Positions 1 to 9,327 of a stretch of 64,000 nucleotides of DNA are shown here, one piece after another (the stretch's first letter is position 1; each line of letters starts with the position of its first letter). Made by a program: the position numbers and the translations under genes. Under the pieces are notes generated by a model. It searched no databases and was not told the origin of the DNA. It saw only the letters and a program-made list of their open reading frames with translations. The DNA is from an uncultured Flavobacteriales bacterium (GTDB lineage: Bacteria > Bacteroidota > Bacteroidia > Flavobacteriales_E > Vicingaceae), in assembly GCA_905479325.1 (NCBI GenBank), contig CAJQLW010000035.1, positions 1 through 64,000 on the forward strand, read 5' to 3'.

Positions 1-135
1 ATTTACATGCTTGAAGAAGAAGCTGAGCTACGAAAAGATGAAGTAGTTCAAAGTATCACTCAGGAAGAAGCGTTGAAAAATGCTCCAGATAAAGACTCTG
101 ACTTTATTAAAGTACCGAAGGTGATTAGCCAATAG
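1..135 (+). CDS. 3' end of an unidentified gene (partial)
   Basis: Frame 1 is open from the first base of the window to a TAG at 133-135, giving 44 residues rich in Glu, Asp and Lys and ending in KVPKVISQ. No motif identifies the family and the body of the gene lies outside the window. It is taken as a real gene end because the stop is followed 21 bases later by a strong bidirectional terminator hairpin and then by a convergent gene. Function not assigned. Confidence 0.6.
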   Translation: MYMLEEEAELRKDEVVQSITQEEALKNAPDKDSDFIKVPKVISQ

Positions 136-156
136 AACTAAGACGAGAACATAAAA

Positions 157-189
157 AAATCCCATGACGCTAGAAGCGTCATGGGATTT
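157..189. terminator. Bidirectional intrinsic terminator
   Basis: A perfect 14-base inverted repeat (157-170 and 176-189) with a 5-base loop TAGAA has a core of CCCATGACGC/GCGTCATGGG. It is flanked by an A-tract on the left and a T-tract on the right, so it can end transcription from both sides: the partial plus-strand gene and the minus-strand SGNH lipoprotein gene ending at 215. Confidence 0.88.
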
Positions 190-214
190 TTAGTTTAAAT
201 CTAATTGTGTTTTT

Positions 215-1708
215 CTATTGCTCTACTTCTATAGTAGGATAAGATCCAACACTAACTTTTGGAATACTTGATCCGTACGTAGCATTTATTGCAGAAATAA
301 AATCGTTTGCAATAAAAGCATATCCTCTAGTAGAAAGGTGAACACCATCTAAAGAGAAGGCTCCACCAGTAACAAAATCAGAAGAAAAAGAAATTCCGTC
401 AACAGTAATACCTCTAGTGGAGAGTTCTTCCAATCTTGCGTTAGCATCAACAAATGCTAAACCGTTTGCAGAAGCTGCTGTTCGAATTGTATTGTTATAT
501 GCCTCTGTTGCTGCATTAATTTTTGCAATTTCATCTAAATCCAACACATGATTCCCTCTCATTGGATTAATCACCGGATTAGCTGGGTCTGAAATATCTG
601 CACTCCCATAACCAAAGCATCTTATACTATCTCCGGGTACTGTAAGCGTAATCAACTCTCCAGATTTTAATAACCTGTATTTAGGTAATTGGGTTCCGCT
701 CATGTCCGTAAACGCTGTAGTCAAATCTTGGTCTAACATTAAAAACCCATTTGACCCTGCCTTAAATATTAGTTTTCTAGATGCTGCTTCTTCTGTACTG
801 TCAGGAAATTGTCCATAGATTGCAGGGTTGTCCAATGCTGCATTATATCCTTGAACCAGTGGATTACTATTGAAGAAATCCGCTTGTGCTTGAGTTAACA
901 CCAATGCATTCCATTTAACCGTAGTAAAATAAGGAATAGTAGTAACATCCGGAATATTAGCAACAACGCCCTTGGCACCATTCGCTGTTAAAGCTGCAAC
1001 TGCAGCATCGTATTCTGTTTTGAACATTCCTGCATCAGTAAGTTCTGGCTTAGGAAGTAATCCCGGAATAGTGATAGCATCATCTCCTCCTGCTGCAGCA
1101 TAACCTAATACATCATTGTTTCCAATCCATAAAGAAAAGAAGGTTGCATTCGATGCAGTAGCTAGGGATAGCATTGACTGCCCTTGTGTTCTCATTCTCG
1201 TAAAGTAAGGATTAGGATAAAACGGATCATCTAAATCTATCAATTTAGCACCTGGTACTCCTTGGTTATTGTATTCTTGACCGGAAACATCCGCAGCAAG
1301 GGCAGCAAGTCCAGCATAGTTATCTCCTTTTCTTACGGGACCTACACTTCTATTTCCGAGACAGTCAACTGTACCTTTCAACGCTAACCTTGTTTCAACT
1401 TCCCCTCTTCCAGCTAAAAGAACTGAGAATCCAGCTCCCTTAGAACCTAGCTCTCCTTCTAAAATTGGTTGGTTAAAAGAACCACCACCAACTTGAGTCA
1501 TTTGACCAGCAATCATAGCAGGCAATGAATTAATTTGACCGTTTGCGTCTAAGGCACCACTCTGATATCCTGCAGTTAACGAGTTACCCACGGCAACCAT
1601 TTTGCTAAAATCAGCAGAACCTCTGCTTACTTCCACTTCGTCAATATCTGGCTCACAAGCCGTTAATGCCGCTAATGGTAATATGTATAATAAATTTCTT
1701 GTTTTCAT
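215..1708 (-). CDS. SGNH/GDSL-family hydrolase lipoprotein
   Basis: A probable outer-membrane-anchored esterase or lipase. The 497-aa product starts with a lipoprotein signal peptide whose lipobox LTAC puts the lipidated Cys at residue 18. GNSLTAGY at about 41-48 matches block I of the SGNH family with Ser43 as nucleophile. WIGNNDVLG near residue 195 matches block III (oxyanion Asn), and DGVHLSTRGY near 460 matches block V with catalytic Asp and His. It starts 16 bases after the FadL-like gene stop, so the two are probably co-transcribed. That pairing suggests release of acyl chains at the surface and their import by the porin; this is inference, and the true substrate is unknown. Its 3' end faces a shared terminator. 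Confidence 0.85.
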   Translation of the reverse strand: MKTRNLLYILPLAALTACEPDIDEVEVSRGSADFSKMVAVGNSLTAGYQSGALDANGQINSLPAMIAGQMTQVGGGSFNQPILEGELGSKGAGFSVLLAGRGEVETRLALKGTVDCLGNRSVGPVRKGDNYAGLAALAADVSGQEYNNQGVPGAKLIDLDDPFYPNPYFTRMRTQGQSMLSLATASNATFFSLWIGNNDVLGYAAAGGDDAITIPGLLPKPELTDAGMFKTEYDAAVAALTANGAKGVVANIPDVTTIPYFTTVKWNALVLTQAQADFFNSNPLVQGYNAALDNPAIYGQFPDSTEEAASRKLIFKAGSNGFLMLDQDLTTAFTDMSGTQLPKYRLLKSGELITLTVPGDSIRCFGYGSADISDPANPVINPMRGNHVLDLDEIAKINAATEAYNNTIRTAASANGLAFVDANARLEELSTRGITVDGISFSSDFVTGGAFSLDGVHLSTRGYAFIANDFISAINATYGSSIPKVSVGSYPTIEVEQ

Positions 1709-1724
1709 CTTTCTATGTTATTTC

Positions 1725-2939
1725 TTAAAATGAATAGTTTAGTCCAATTCCTGTAATTACTGATCTTGAAGCATATGTTCCTCCAAAACCTGCAGGCTGA
1801 TATTCTGAATCTCTTTCGGTTCCAATAATGTATAAAATGGAAGCATCTACTCCAAATCGCTCACCAAAATGACCACTAAAACCAGCAGTGATGCCAATGT
1901 TATCTGAATTTGGCGTTTCAGGATTAAAATACTCGTCTTGAATTGGAGATTGATCGTAATAGAACCCTGCTCTGAAATCAAACATTTCACTATACGAATA
2001 TTGAGCTCCTACTCTAAAAATGTACGCATCTTCGTAATTTCTTGGATTTTCTGAATCATCTAAACTAGAGGTATTCGTTTCAAAATCAAAATCCAATGAT
2101 TTGTATTCGCTCCACTGAACAAGGCTTCCTTCAGCAGAAACCAATAATTTATCAGAAACTTTATACGCTAAACCCAAAGTAGTTGTGCCCGGTAAAGGCA
2201 AGGTTGCTGAGAACTTCCCGTCAGGAAAGGCTGTGGCTAATGCTGCATCTACAGTAAAATCTACATCACCCTCTTCTAACTCAACATCTACTTTAGACCT
2301 GTGTGTTAAACCTACACTAAGCTTCTCAGATACGTCGTAATGAATACCTGCATTAAAGCCAAAAGCAGTAGTGCTCCCTTGTAAGTTTGCTGTCGCATCG
2401 TTTCCAATTGGCACTGGAAGCGCTCTGTTAATTTCTACTTGACCTTGCACAATTGCAAAACCAGCTCCCACTCTTAGCTTATCGCTAATGTTATACGATA
2501 AAGTTGGCTGAATAAATATGGCACTTAACGAAATGTCTTGAATCAAGTACTTACCTGACCAATCATCTCCCCAAACTACAGTACTTCCAAAAGGAGTATA
2601 CACTCCAAGACCGGCAGATAGCTTGTCATTTATTTTATACGTTGCATACAGGTAAAACGGAGTACCAATTGGATTATCTGTCATTTCAGAAATTCCAGTA
2701 TTCCCATTCCTAAATTGCACGCTAGATGAAATCAAATTAACTCCGGCCTCAACCGAGAACTTATTCTCATCCAACCCCATCATGGCAGGGTTAAAATAAG
2801 TGCTCGAAGCACCTAAGTGGAAACTCGTGCCCAAATGTCCCATTCCGGTTTGTTTGGTTCCTTGTAGGTTTACCTGAAACCCTCCTGCAAAGGACAGTAA
2901 CGGTATAATGCCTAATAATGGCAGTAACAGTTTTTTCAT
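1725..2939 (-). CDS. OmpP1/FadL-family outer-membrane transporter
   Basis: A 404-aa outer-membrane beta-barrel for uptake of hydrophobic compounds such as long-chain fatty acids. A signal peptide of about 18 residues ends near SFAGG. The mature N-terminus GFQVNLQGTKQTGMG and the following STYFNPAMMG segment are the conserved start of FadL proteins, where the N-terminal hatch plugs the barrel. Alternating hydrophobic and polar strands fill the rest and the chain ends in a C-terminal aromatic residue (LNYSF), as expected for BAM-assembled barrels. It is the first gene of a two-gene unit with the SGNH lipoprotein. Substrate specificity cannot be read from the sequence. An imperfect promoter box, TACTTTTA, lies at 2968-2975 on the same strand. 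Confidence 0.9.
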   Translation of the reverse strand: MKKLLLPLLGIIPLLSFAGGFQVNLQGTKQTGMGHLGTSFHLGASSTYFNPAMMGLDENKFSVEAGVNLISSSVQFRNGNTGISEMTDNPIGTPFYLYATYKINDKLSAGLGVYTPFGSTVVWGDDWSGKYLIQDISLSAIFIQPTLSYNISDKLRVGAGFAIVQGQVEINRALPVPIGNDATANLQGSTTAFGFNAGIHYDVSEKLSVGLTHRSKVDVELEEGDVDFTVDAALATAFPDGKFSATLPLPGTTTLGLAYKVSDKLLVSAEGSLVQWSEYKSLDFDFETNTSSLDDSENPRNYEDAYIFRVGAQYSYSEMFDFRAGFYYDQSPIQDEYFNPETPNSDNIGITAGFSGHFGERFGVDASILYIIGTERDSEYQPAGFGGTYASRSVITGIGLNYSF

Positions 2940-3065
2940 GTTTGTTAAATTTTTATAAAAAGAATTCTAAAAGTATAAAAAAAAATCCATTTAAACACAT
3001 GTCTACGTTATCTGTTATTTGAACATATTCTAGTTAATTTTACAGCTAGAGAAAAAACCATTCTA

Positions 3066-4910
3066 ATGACAAAACAAGTCGAAGAAAAACAAGAAGTTAC
3101 CATTGTATTTGCAGGCGATTCTGGTGATGGAATTCAGTTAACTGGAACCCAATTCACCAACACCAATGCTTTGTTTGGCAACGATATAAGCACCTTTCCG
3201 AACTACCCTGCTGAAATTAGAGCACCTCAAGGTACACTTGCAGGAGTATCCGGATTTCAGCTAAAGTTTGGAAGTATTGAAGTTGCAACACCGGGAGATG
3301 ACTGCGATGTTTTAGTGGCTATGAACGCCGCCGCTTTTAAAGTGAACATTGCTCGATTGAAGAAGCACGGCACCATTATTATCAATTCTGACGGTTTTAA
3401 TGCTCGAGATTTGAAGTTGGCCGGCTATGAAACCAGCCCTCTTGAAGACAAATCATTAAACGATTATAGAACCATTCAAATTGATGTTACCAAAATGACC
3501 CGCACCGCATTAGAAGACAGCGGGCTTGGTAAAAAGGAGATGGATCGTTCTAGAAACATGTTTGTTCTGGGCTTTCTGTATTATATGTATAGCCGAAAGT
3601 TAGAAGGCACCATAGAATTCATCAAGCAAAAATTTGCTAAAAAGCCTGACCTAATTGATGCGAACATAGGTGTTTTAAAAGCTGGATATCATTTTGGAGA
3701 TACGAGTGAAGTATTTACTTCGCGGTACAATGTGAAGGCAGCTAGTTTGCCTGCAGGTTCTTACAGAAACATAATGGGTAACCAGGCGGCTGCCTTAGGC
3801 CTAATTGCTGCATCGCAAAAATCTGGTTTGGATTTATTTTACGGTTCTTACCCTATTACTCCTGCTTCTGATATTCTGCACGAATTAGCAAAGCATAAAA
3901 ACTTTGGTGTTCGTTCCTTCCAAGCAGAAGACGAAATAGCAGCGATGTGTTCTGTCATAGGAGCATCATTTGGAGGTAAACTTGGAATTACAGCTTCTTC
4001 AGGTCCCGGGATTGCCTTAAAGGGCGAAGCCATTGGACTTGGTATTATGCTCGAGTTACCAATGGTTATTGTAAACGTTCAACGGGGTGGACCATCAACA
4101 GGTTTGCCAACTAAAACAGAACAAGCGGATTTATTACAAGCGTATTACGGCAGGAATGGAGAAGCTCCAATGCCAATTGTTTCAGCCTCTACTCCTTCAG
4201 ATTGTTTTAATGCGGCTTACGAAGCCTGCAGAATTGCCTTGGAACACATGACTCCAGTTTTCTTGCTGTCTGACGGCTATATTGCCAACGGTTCAGAACC
4301 TTGGAAGTTTCCAACAACAGCCGAATTGCCAAGTATCACCCCAAAGTTTGTTCCGACCAATAAAGGCGAGGAAACATACCTTCCATACAAAAGAGATGAA
4401 AATTTAGTAAGAGACTGGGCTGTACCGGGAATGGCAGGTTACGAGCACAGAATTGGCGGTTTAGAAAAAGAAGTGGACACAGGAAACGTTTCTTACGACC
4501 CTGATAACCATGAAAAAATGGTAAAAATTAGAGCTGAGAAAGTAGCCAAAATTGCCGATAGTATTCCTTTGCAAATCGTGAACAACGGAGCAGAAAAAGG
4601 TGACGTTTTACTACTTTCTTGGGGTTCAACCTACGGAGTTGTGAAGACGGCTGTTAAACAATGTAATGAAAATGGATTAGCAGTAGGACACATTCATTTA
4701 ACCTACCTCAGCCCATTCCCTAAAAACTTAGGAGAATTACTAAAAAACTATACGCACATTATAGTTCCAGAAATCAACAATGGTCAATTGGTAAAAATTA
4801 TTAGAGATCAATTTTTAGTTGATGCTAAAGGATTGAATAAGATAAAAGGAATACCTTTTTCTACCAAAGAAATAATAGAAGCCATTGAACAAAAATTTGA
4901 AGTAGCATGA
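3066..4910 (+). CDS. korA: 2-oxoacid:ferredoxin oxidoreductase, fused gamma-alpha subunit (KorA type)
   Basis: Half of a cytoplasmic thiamine-diphosphate enzyme that oxidatively decarboxylates a 2-oxoacid, probably 2-oxoglutarate, to the acyl-CoA while reducing ferredoxin. The 614-aa protein carries an N-terminal gamma-type domain (about residues 10-195, with GDSGDGIQLTG at 17-27) fused to the alpha domain, which starts near GNQAAALGL (about 238) and includes YGSYPITPASDIL. This fused gamma-alpha arrangement is the usual KorA form in Bacteroidota. The stop overlaps the korB start by 4 bases (ATGA), implying translational coupling. Pyruvate or branched-chain oxoacids are alternative substrates; 2-oxoglutarate is preferred because of the two-subunit layout. 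Confidence 0.9.
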   Translation: MTKQVEEKQEVTIVFAGDSGDGIQLTGTQFTNTNALFGNDISTFPNYPAEIRAPQGTLAGVSGFQLKFGSIEVATPGDDCDVLVAMNAAAFKVNIARLKKHGTIIINSDGFNARDLKLAGYETSPLEDKSLNDYRTIQIDVTKMTRTALEDSGLGKKEMDRSRNMFVLGFLYYMYSRKLEGTIEFIKQKFAKKPDLIDANIGVLKAGYHFGDTSEVFTSRYNVKAASLPAGSYRNIMGNQAAALGLIAASQKSGLDLFYGSYPITPASDILHELAKHKNFGVRSFQAEDEIAAMCSVIGASFGGKLGITASSGPGIALKGEAIGLGIMLELPMVIVNVQRGGPSTGLPTKTEQADLLQAYYGRNGEAPMPIVSASTPSDCFNAAYEACRIALEHMTPVFLLSDGYIANGSEPWKFPTTAELPSITPKFVPTNKGEETYLPYKRDENLVRDWAVPGMAGYEHRIGGLEKEVDTGNVSYDPDNHEKMVKIRAEKVAKIADSIPLQIVNNGAEKGDVLLLSWGSTYGVVKTAVKQCNENGLAVGHIHLTYLSPFPKNLGELLKNYTHIIVPEINNGQLVKIIRDQFLVDAKGLNKIKGIPFSTKEIIEAIEQKFEVA

Positions 4911-5932
4911 GTGAAGTAGCAACAAAACCGCTAACTGCAAAAGATTTTGCAACAGATCAAGATGTAAGATGGTGCCCCGGATGTGGAGATTATTCCATAT
5001 TAAAACAGGTGCAATCCATTATGCCTGAATTAGGAAGAGACAAAGAGGACATCGTCTTTATTTCGGGAATTGGGTGTTCTTCGCGTTTTCCATATTACAT
5101 GAATACCTACGGTATGCACAGTATTCATGGCCGTGCTACAGCGGTAGCAAGTGGACTAAAAATTAGCCGACCCGAATTAAGTGTTTGGATCATTACGGGA
5201 GATGGTGACGCCCTCTCAATTGGAGGTAACCACCTGATTCATATGATCAGAAGAAATTTCGATGTAAATGTTCTGCTATTCAACAATGAGATTTATGGTT
5301 TAACCAAAGGGCAATACTCACCTACTTCTCCTGAAGGAAAGGTGACCAAATCTACTCCAATCGGATCGTTAGATCATCCTTTCAATCCGTTGAAACTTTG
5401 CTTAGGTGCTGATTCAACTTTCATTGCTAGAACAATGGATAGAGACCCAAAACATCAAAGAGAGATTTTATTGAGAGGCAGTCAACATGTGGGAACCTCA
5501 ATGATTGAGATTTACCAAAACTGCAACGTTTTTAACGATGGAGCTTTTGAAGTATTTACCGACAAAGGAAGCAAACTACAAGAGACGCTATTTTTAGAAC
5601 AAGGTAAACCCCTTATTTTTGGTGCAGAAAGAGAAAAAGCGATTGCTCTTGATGGTCCCAACCCAAGAATTGTAAATCTAGCCGAAGCGAATGAAGGTGA
5701 CTTAATGATTCACGATGAAACGAATCGTTTTCAAGCGCAACTCTTAACAAGTTTCTTTGACGATCCAAAAATGGAAGGACATTTACCTAGACCTTTTGGT
5801 GTTTTCTACGCGGAAGACAGATACCGTTACGAAGAAGCAATGGAAGAACAAATTGCCTTTGCTACAGATAAATTTGGAAAGGGAAACTTGGACAAGTTAT
5901 TAAGCGGAAATAACGTTTGGACAGTTAGTTAA
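4907..5932 (+). CDS. korB: 2-oxoacid:ferredoxin oxidoreductase, beta subunit (KorB type)
   Basis: The catalytic partner of KorA, binding thiamine diphosphate and an iron-sulfur cluster. In the 341-aa chain, CPGCG at 23-27 and GIGCSSR near 54-60 supply conserved cysteines. GDGDALSIGGNHL at 98-110 followed by FNNEIYGLTKGQ forms the Mg-thiamine-diphosphate motif (GDG...NN). No separate delta (ferredoxin-like) subunit is present nearby, consistent with two-subunit 2-oxoglutarate:ferredoxin oxidoreductases. The operon ends in a strong hairpin at 5951-5989 shared with the convergent accC gene. The enzyme probably serves the TCA cycle, possibly in place of or beside 2-oxoglutarate dehydrogenase, which is not in this window. 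Confidence 0.9.
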   Translation: MSEVATKPLTAKDFATDQDVRWCPGCGDYSILKQVQSIMPELGRDKEDIVFISGIGCSSRFPYYMNTYGMHSIHGRATAVASGLKISRPELSVWIITGDGDALSIGGNHLIHMIRRNFDVNVLLFNNEIYGLTKGQYSPTSPEGKVTKSTPIGSLDHPFNPLKLCLGADSTFIARTMDRDPKHQREILLRGSQHVGTSMIEIYQNCNVFNDGAFEVFTDKGSKLQETLFLEQGKPLIFGAEREKAIALDGPNPRIVNLAEANEGDLMIHDETNRFQAQLLTSFFDDPKMEGHLPRPFGVFYAEDRYRYEEAMEEQIAFATDKFGKGNLDKLLSGNNVWTVS

Positions 5933-5950
5933 ACTAAATTTAAAGGAATA

Positions 5951-5989
5951 AAAAAACCTTGTCTACTTATAAAGCAGACAAGGTTTTTT
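5951..5989. terminator. Bidirectional intrinsic terminator between korB and accC
   Basis: The stem pairs CCTTGTCT (5957-5964) with AGACAAGG (5976-5983) and continues past one A-C mismatch with CTT/AAG around a 3-base ATA loop. Six A on the left pair with the T run on the right, so the hairpin can end both converging operons. Confidence 0.9.
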
Positions 5990-6015
5990 TGTTTATCGAG
6001 TTAAGGTATAACCTA

Positions 6016-7365
6016 CTAATCTTTCGGTGCCTTGTATTTAAAGGTATCCATAAACTTGGTAGTACAATTTCCTTCCCTAAACAAGGGATCTTCCATCAAC
6101 TGTCTGTGAAATGGAATTGTTGTTTTAATTCCTTCAATTACATATTCACCCAAAGCTCTTTCCATTTTCAGAATGGCTTCTTCGCGGGTTTGAGCAACGG
6201 TAATCAATTTAGAAATCATTGAATCGTAATACGGAGGTATGGTATAGCCTGCATATACATGAGTGTCTATTCTAATTCCGTGTCCACCGGGAGCGTGATA
6301 CGTTGTAATTTTTCCGGGGCTTGGTCTAAAACCATTCTCAGGATCTTCAGCATTAATTCTACACTGAATCGCATGCATCTTGGGTTCGTAATTCTTGCCA
6401 GAAATTTTATAACCTGCGGCGATTTTGATTTGCTCTTTAATCAAGTCGAAACTAATTACTTCTTCGGTTATGGTATGCTCTACTTGAATTCGAGTATTCA
6501 TCTCCATGAAATAAAAGTTTCGGTCTTTATCCACCAAATATTCTACCGTACCTACACCTTCGTATTTCACAGCAGAAGCAGCTTTCACTGAAGCTTCTCC
6601 CATAGCCTTACGCAACTTGGCAGTCATAAAAGGCGATGGAGTTTCTTCTACTAACTTTTGATGTCTTCGTTGTATAGAACAATCTCTTTCAGACATGTGG
6701 CAATAATTGCCAAATTGGTCTCCAGCGATTTGAATTTCAATGTGGCGAGGTTCTTCAATGTACTTCTCCATGTACATTCCATTGTTACCAAACGCGGCTA
6801 ATGACTCTTGTCGAGCACTTTCCCAAGCGCCTTCCATTTCCTCTTCCGCTCTGATAATTCGCATGCCTTTCCCACCACCGCCTGCGGTAGCTTTCATCAT
6901 TACTGGGTATCCAATTTTTTTTGCTGAATCTTTCGCATGTTGCAAGTCTTTCATCAAACCTTCTACACCCGGCACGGTTGGAACACCGGCTTTAATCATG
7001 GTAGCCTTGGCCGAAGCTTTGTCTCCCATTCCATCAATCATTTCAGGAGATGCTCCAATGAATTTTATATCGTGCTCGGCACAAATCTTAGAAAACTTTG
7101 CATTTTCAGATAAGAATCCATAACCAGGATGAATTGCATCAGCATTGGTAATTTCTGCAGCGGCAATAATGTTGGTCATTTTCAAATACGAATCTGTACT
7201 TGAAGGAGGACCAATACAAACCGCTTCATCGGCAAATCGCACATGCAAGCTATCGGCATCGGCAGTAGAATAAACAGCTACCGTTTTAATGCCCATTTCT
7301 TTACAAGTACGAATCACCCGTAGAGCGATTTCTCCTCTATTGGCAATTAATATTTTTTTAAACAT
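6016..7365 (-). CDS. accC: Acetyl-CoA carboxylase, biotin carboxylase subunit
   Basis: This enzyme uses ATP and bicarbonate to carboxylate the biotin on BCCP, the first half-reaction of malonyl-CoA synthesis. The 449-aa length is normal for AccC. The N-terminus [18 protein letters not shown] is the biotin-carboxylase signature, GGGGKGM near 164-170 is the ATP-grasp glycine-rich loop, and a metal-binding [10 protein letters not shown] stretch lies near 285-295. It is the last gene of the minus-strand run, 32 bases after accB, and ends against a shared terminator. The carboxyltransferase subunits (accA/accD) are not in the window. Confidence 0.97.
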   Translation of the reverse strand: MFKKILIANRGEIALRVIRTCKEMGIKTVAVYSTADADSLHVRFADEAVCIGPPSSTDSYLKMTNIIAAAEITNADAIHPGYGFLSENAKFSKICAEHDIKFIGASPEMIDGMGDKASAKATMIKAGVPTVPGVEGLMKDLQHAKDSAKKIGYPVMMKATAGGGGKGMRIIRAEEEMEGAWESARQESLAAFGNNGMYMEKYIEEPRHIEIQIAGDQFGNYCHMSERDCSIQRRHQKLVEETPSPFMTAKLRKAMGEASVKAASAVKYEGVGTVEYLVDKDRNFYFMEMNTRIQVEHTITEEVISFDLIKEQIKIAAGYKISGKNYEPKMHAIQCRINAEDPENGFRPSPGKITTYHAPGGHGIRIDTHVYAGYTIPPYYDSMISKLITVAQTREEAILKMERALGEYVIEGIKTTIPFHRQLMEDPLFREGNCTTKFMDTFKYKAPKD

Positions 7366-7397
7366 ATTTCTACGTATTTAATGAAAAGAAACAGGTA

Positions 7398-7919
7398 TTA
7401 CCCTGCAGGATCAACTAAAAACAAAACTTGATCGTATTCAACTGGAGTAGTATCATCAACTAATACTTTCACAATTTTTCCGCTTATTTCGCTCTCTATC
7501 TCGTTGAACAATTTCATTGCTTCAATAACACAAACCGTGTCTCCTTCTCCAATCGTATCTCCTACTTTCACAAATTCATCCTTATCTGGAGATGGCTTTC
7601 GGTAGAAAGTACCAATCATTGGCGACTTTATTTCAAGATACTTGGCATTGTCATCTTCTTTTGGAGCTGCCGCTACCGGTGCAGCAGGTGCAGGAGCAGG
7701 CGCTGCTGATTGCATTTGCCCTTGCATTGGTTGTTGCATTTGAGCTGGCATCATTTGGTGCGTTACCATTTGCTGTGGCGCTGGTTGCTCAGCTACTCTG
7801 CCTTTTTTATAAGGAGGAGTTTTAATATTAATCTTAAAATCTTTGTGTTCTATTTCAACTTCACTTACACCTGACTTTGAAACAAACTTTATCAGTTCTT
7901 GAATTTCATTAACTTTCAT
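7398..7919 (-). CDS. accB: Acetyl-CoA carboxylase biotin carboxyl carrier protein
   Basis: The carrier that shuttles carboxyl-biotin between AccC and the carboxyltransferase. The 173-aa product has an N-terminal helical region (1-40), a flexible linker rich in Ala, Pro, Met and Gln (about 45-88) and a C-terminal biotinyl domain (about 93-172). EAMKLFNEI places the biotinylated lysine at Lys136, and a final strand VLFLVD closes the domain. The FYRKPSPDKDEFVKVGD segment contains the thumb typical of acetyl-CoA carboxylase BCCPs, as opposed to other biotin carriers. It lies between fabH (59-base gap) and accC. Confidence 0.96.
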   Translation of the reverse strand: MKVNEIQELIKFVSKSGVSEVEIEHKDFKINIKTPPYKKGRVAEQPAPQQMVTHQMMPAQMQQPMQGQMQSAAPAPAPAAPVAAAPKEDDNAKYLEIKSPMIGTFYRKPSPDKDEFVKVGDTIGEGDTVCVIEAMKLFNEIESEISGKIVKVLVDDTTPVEYDQVLFLVDPAG

Positions 7920-7978
7920 AGGTCGTAATTCTTAATTTATGTCGTTAAATTTATTAAATATCTTGGTCAATACAATGA

Positions 7979-8977
7979 TTACTTACTATCGTAAGCCCAC
8001 TTCAAGTAAATTGAACCCCAAGTAAACCCTCCGCCAAAGGCAGATAGAATCAAATTGTCTCCTTTTTTAAGTTGCTTTTCCCATTCCCACAAACAAAGAG
8101 GGATGGTTCCACTTGTAGTGTTGCCATACTTTTCAATATTCAACATTACCTTGTCTTCTCCAACACCCATTCTTCTGGCCGTTGCATCAATAATTCTTTT
8201 GTTTGCTTGGTGCGGAACTAAGAACCGAATGTCCTCGCTCTTCAGGTTATTTCGCTCCATTATCTCGGCAGAAACGTCTGCCATATTGGTAACTGCAAAT
8301 TTAAATACAGCTTGCCCCTCTTGGTATACAAAATGCTCTTTAGCATCTACTGTTGCGTGACTTGCAGGCTTCACAGAACCTCCTGCTTTTTGATGTAAAT
8401 GAACTCTACCTGACCCATCACTCTTCATAATGGTATCCATTACTCCAAAATCTTCTTCAGTAGGTTCTAGTAGAACTGCTCCACCTCCATCACCAAAAAT
8501 AATACACGTTTGGCGGTCTTCGTAATCTATTATAGATGACATTTTATCGGCTCCTACTACTACAACTTTTTTACAAGCTCCTGACTCGATATACTTTGAT
8601 GCGGTAGTTACTCCGTATAAAAAACCTGAACAAGCCGCCATTAAGTCAAACCCAAATGCATTTGACGCACCAATTTTATCGGTAATAATATTGGCTGTTG
8701 CCGGGAAAACTAAATCTGGTGTAACTGTGCAGCAAATTAACAAGTCGATATCATCTGCTGTTATGCCTCTCTTTCTCAAGAGTTCATTAACGGCTTCAAC
8801 GGCCATGTCTGAAGTGCCTAAACCTTCTCCTTTAAGTATTCTTCTTTCCTTAATTCCTGTCCTCGAGGTAATCCATTCATCATTTGTGTCTACCATGGTT
8901 TCCAACACTTTGTTGGTTAACCGGAACTCAGGAACGTAGCCTCCAATTGAGGTTACTGCTGCTCGAATTTTACTCAT
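7979..8977 (-). CDS. fabH: 3-oxoacyl-ACP synthase III (KAS III)
   Basis: FabH condenses acetyl-CoA or a branched primer with malonyl-ACP to start fatty-acid synthesis. The 332-aa chain shows the full triad: Cys116 in AACSGFLYG, His256 in PHQANKRI and Asn286 in [15 protein letters not shown] near the C-terminus is also characteristic. Primer preference (acetyl or branched, the latter common in Bacteroidota) cannot be decided here. A hairpin terminator (9076-9105) and a possible promoter (9032-9061) lie between rpmF and this gene. It may therefore head its own fabH-accB-accC transcript while still sharing the upstream operon by read-through. Confidence 0.97.
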   Translation of the reverse strand: MSKIRAAVTSIGGYVPEFRLTNKVLETMVDTNDEWITSRTGIKERRILKGEGLGTSDMAVEAVNELLRKRGITADDIDLLICCTVTPDLVFPATANIITDKIGASNAFGFDLMAACSGFLYGVTTASKYIESGACKKVVVVGADKMSSIIDYEDRQTCIIFGDGGGAVLLEPTEEDFGVMDTIMKSDGSGRVHLHQKAGGSVKPASHATVDAKEHFVYQEGQAVFKFAVTNMADVSAEIMERNNLKSEDIRFLVPHQANKRIIDATARRMGVGEDKVMLNIEKYGNTTSGTIPLCLWEWEKQLKKGDNLILSAFGGGFTWGSIYLKWAYDSK

Positions 8978-9031
8978 TCTATGATTGTAAATGCTTTTGA
9001 GTGGCTAATGTACTGCATTCTGCGAAGTAAT

Positions 9032-9061
9032 AAAAGCTAAAAATAATAAGCTTTCAACAAA
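9032..9061 (-). promoter_or_regulatory. Possible fabH promoter
   Basis: On the minus strand, TTTG (9058-9061) is followed after 18 bases by TAGCTTTT (9032-9039). This matches the Bacteroidota consensus TTTG...TAnnTTTG at all but the last position. The predicted start lies about 45-50 bases before the fabH ATG and just after the rpmF terminator. Imperfect match, so tentative. Confidence 0.3.
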
Positions 9062-9075
9062 AGCTGTTAAATACA

Positions 9076-9105
9076 AAAGGTGAACTACTTGCGCAGTCCA
9101 CCTTT
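9076..9105 (-). terminator. Hairpin downstream of rpmF (terminator or attenuator)
   Basis: AAAGGTG (9076-9082) pairs with CACCTTT (9099-9105). After one A-C mismatch, ACT/AGT extends the stem around an 8-base loop. On the minus strand the hairpin is followed by TTTGTATTT, so it reads as an intrinsic terminator between rpmF and fabH. Confidence 0.6.
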
Positions 9106-9126
9106 AGAAGTTTCTTTATGAAAAAA

Positions 9127-9315
9127 TTAAGCCTCAGCCTTTTCCATCACTACTTTTCCCTTGTAATAAAGTTTACCTTCATACCAATGAGCTCTATGAT
9201 ACAAGTGAGGCATGCCAGTAGTTGGACAAGTCGCAATTGTTGGAGCTTCAGCTTTGTAATGCGTTCTTCTTTTATCTCTTCTTGTTTTGGATATCTTTCG
9301 TTTAGGATGTGCCAT
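9127..9315 (-). CDS. rpmF: 50S ribosomal protein L32 (zinc-ribbon-degraded form)
   Basis: A small basic large-subunit ribosomal protein, 62 aa. [20 protein letters not shown] is the conserved rRNA-binding start of L32. The usual zinc ribbon (CxxC...CxxC) is missing: only Cys30 remains, in [12 protein letters not shown], so the protein should not bind zinc in the ordinary way. This form resembles L32 of many Flavobacteriia, from general knowledge. It sits 12 bases after the DUF177 gene, the widely conserved DUF177-rpmF pair that precedes fatty-acid genes in many bacteria. Confidence 0.96.
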   Translation of the reverse strand: MAHPKRKISKTRRDKRRTHYKAEAPTIATCPTTGMPHLYHRAHWYEGKLYYKGKVVMEKAEA

Positions 9316-9327
9316 AATCGTATATAT

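Noticed and set aside
6740-7123. 127-codon plus-strand open frame opposite accC
   Set aside because: It is antisense to a clearly conserved ATP-grasp enzyme, has no signature of its own and arises from the codon bias of accC.
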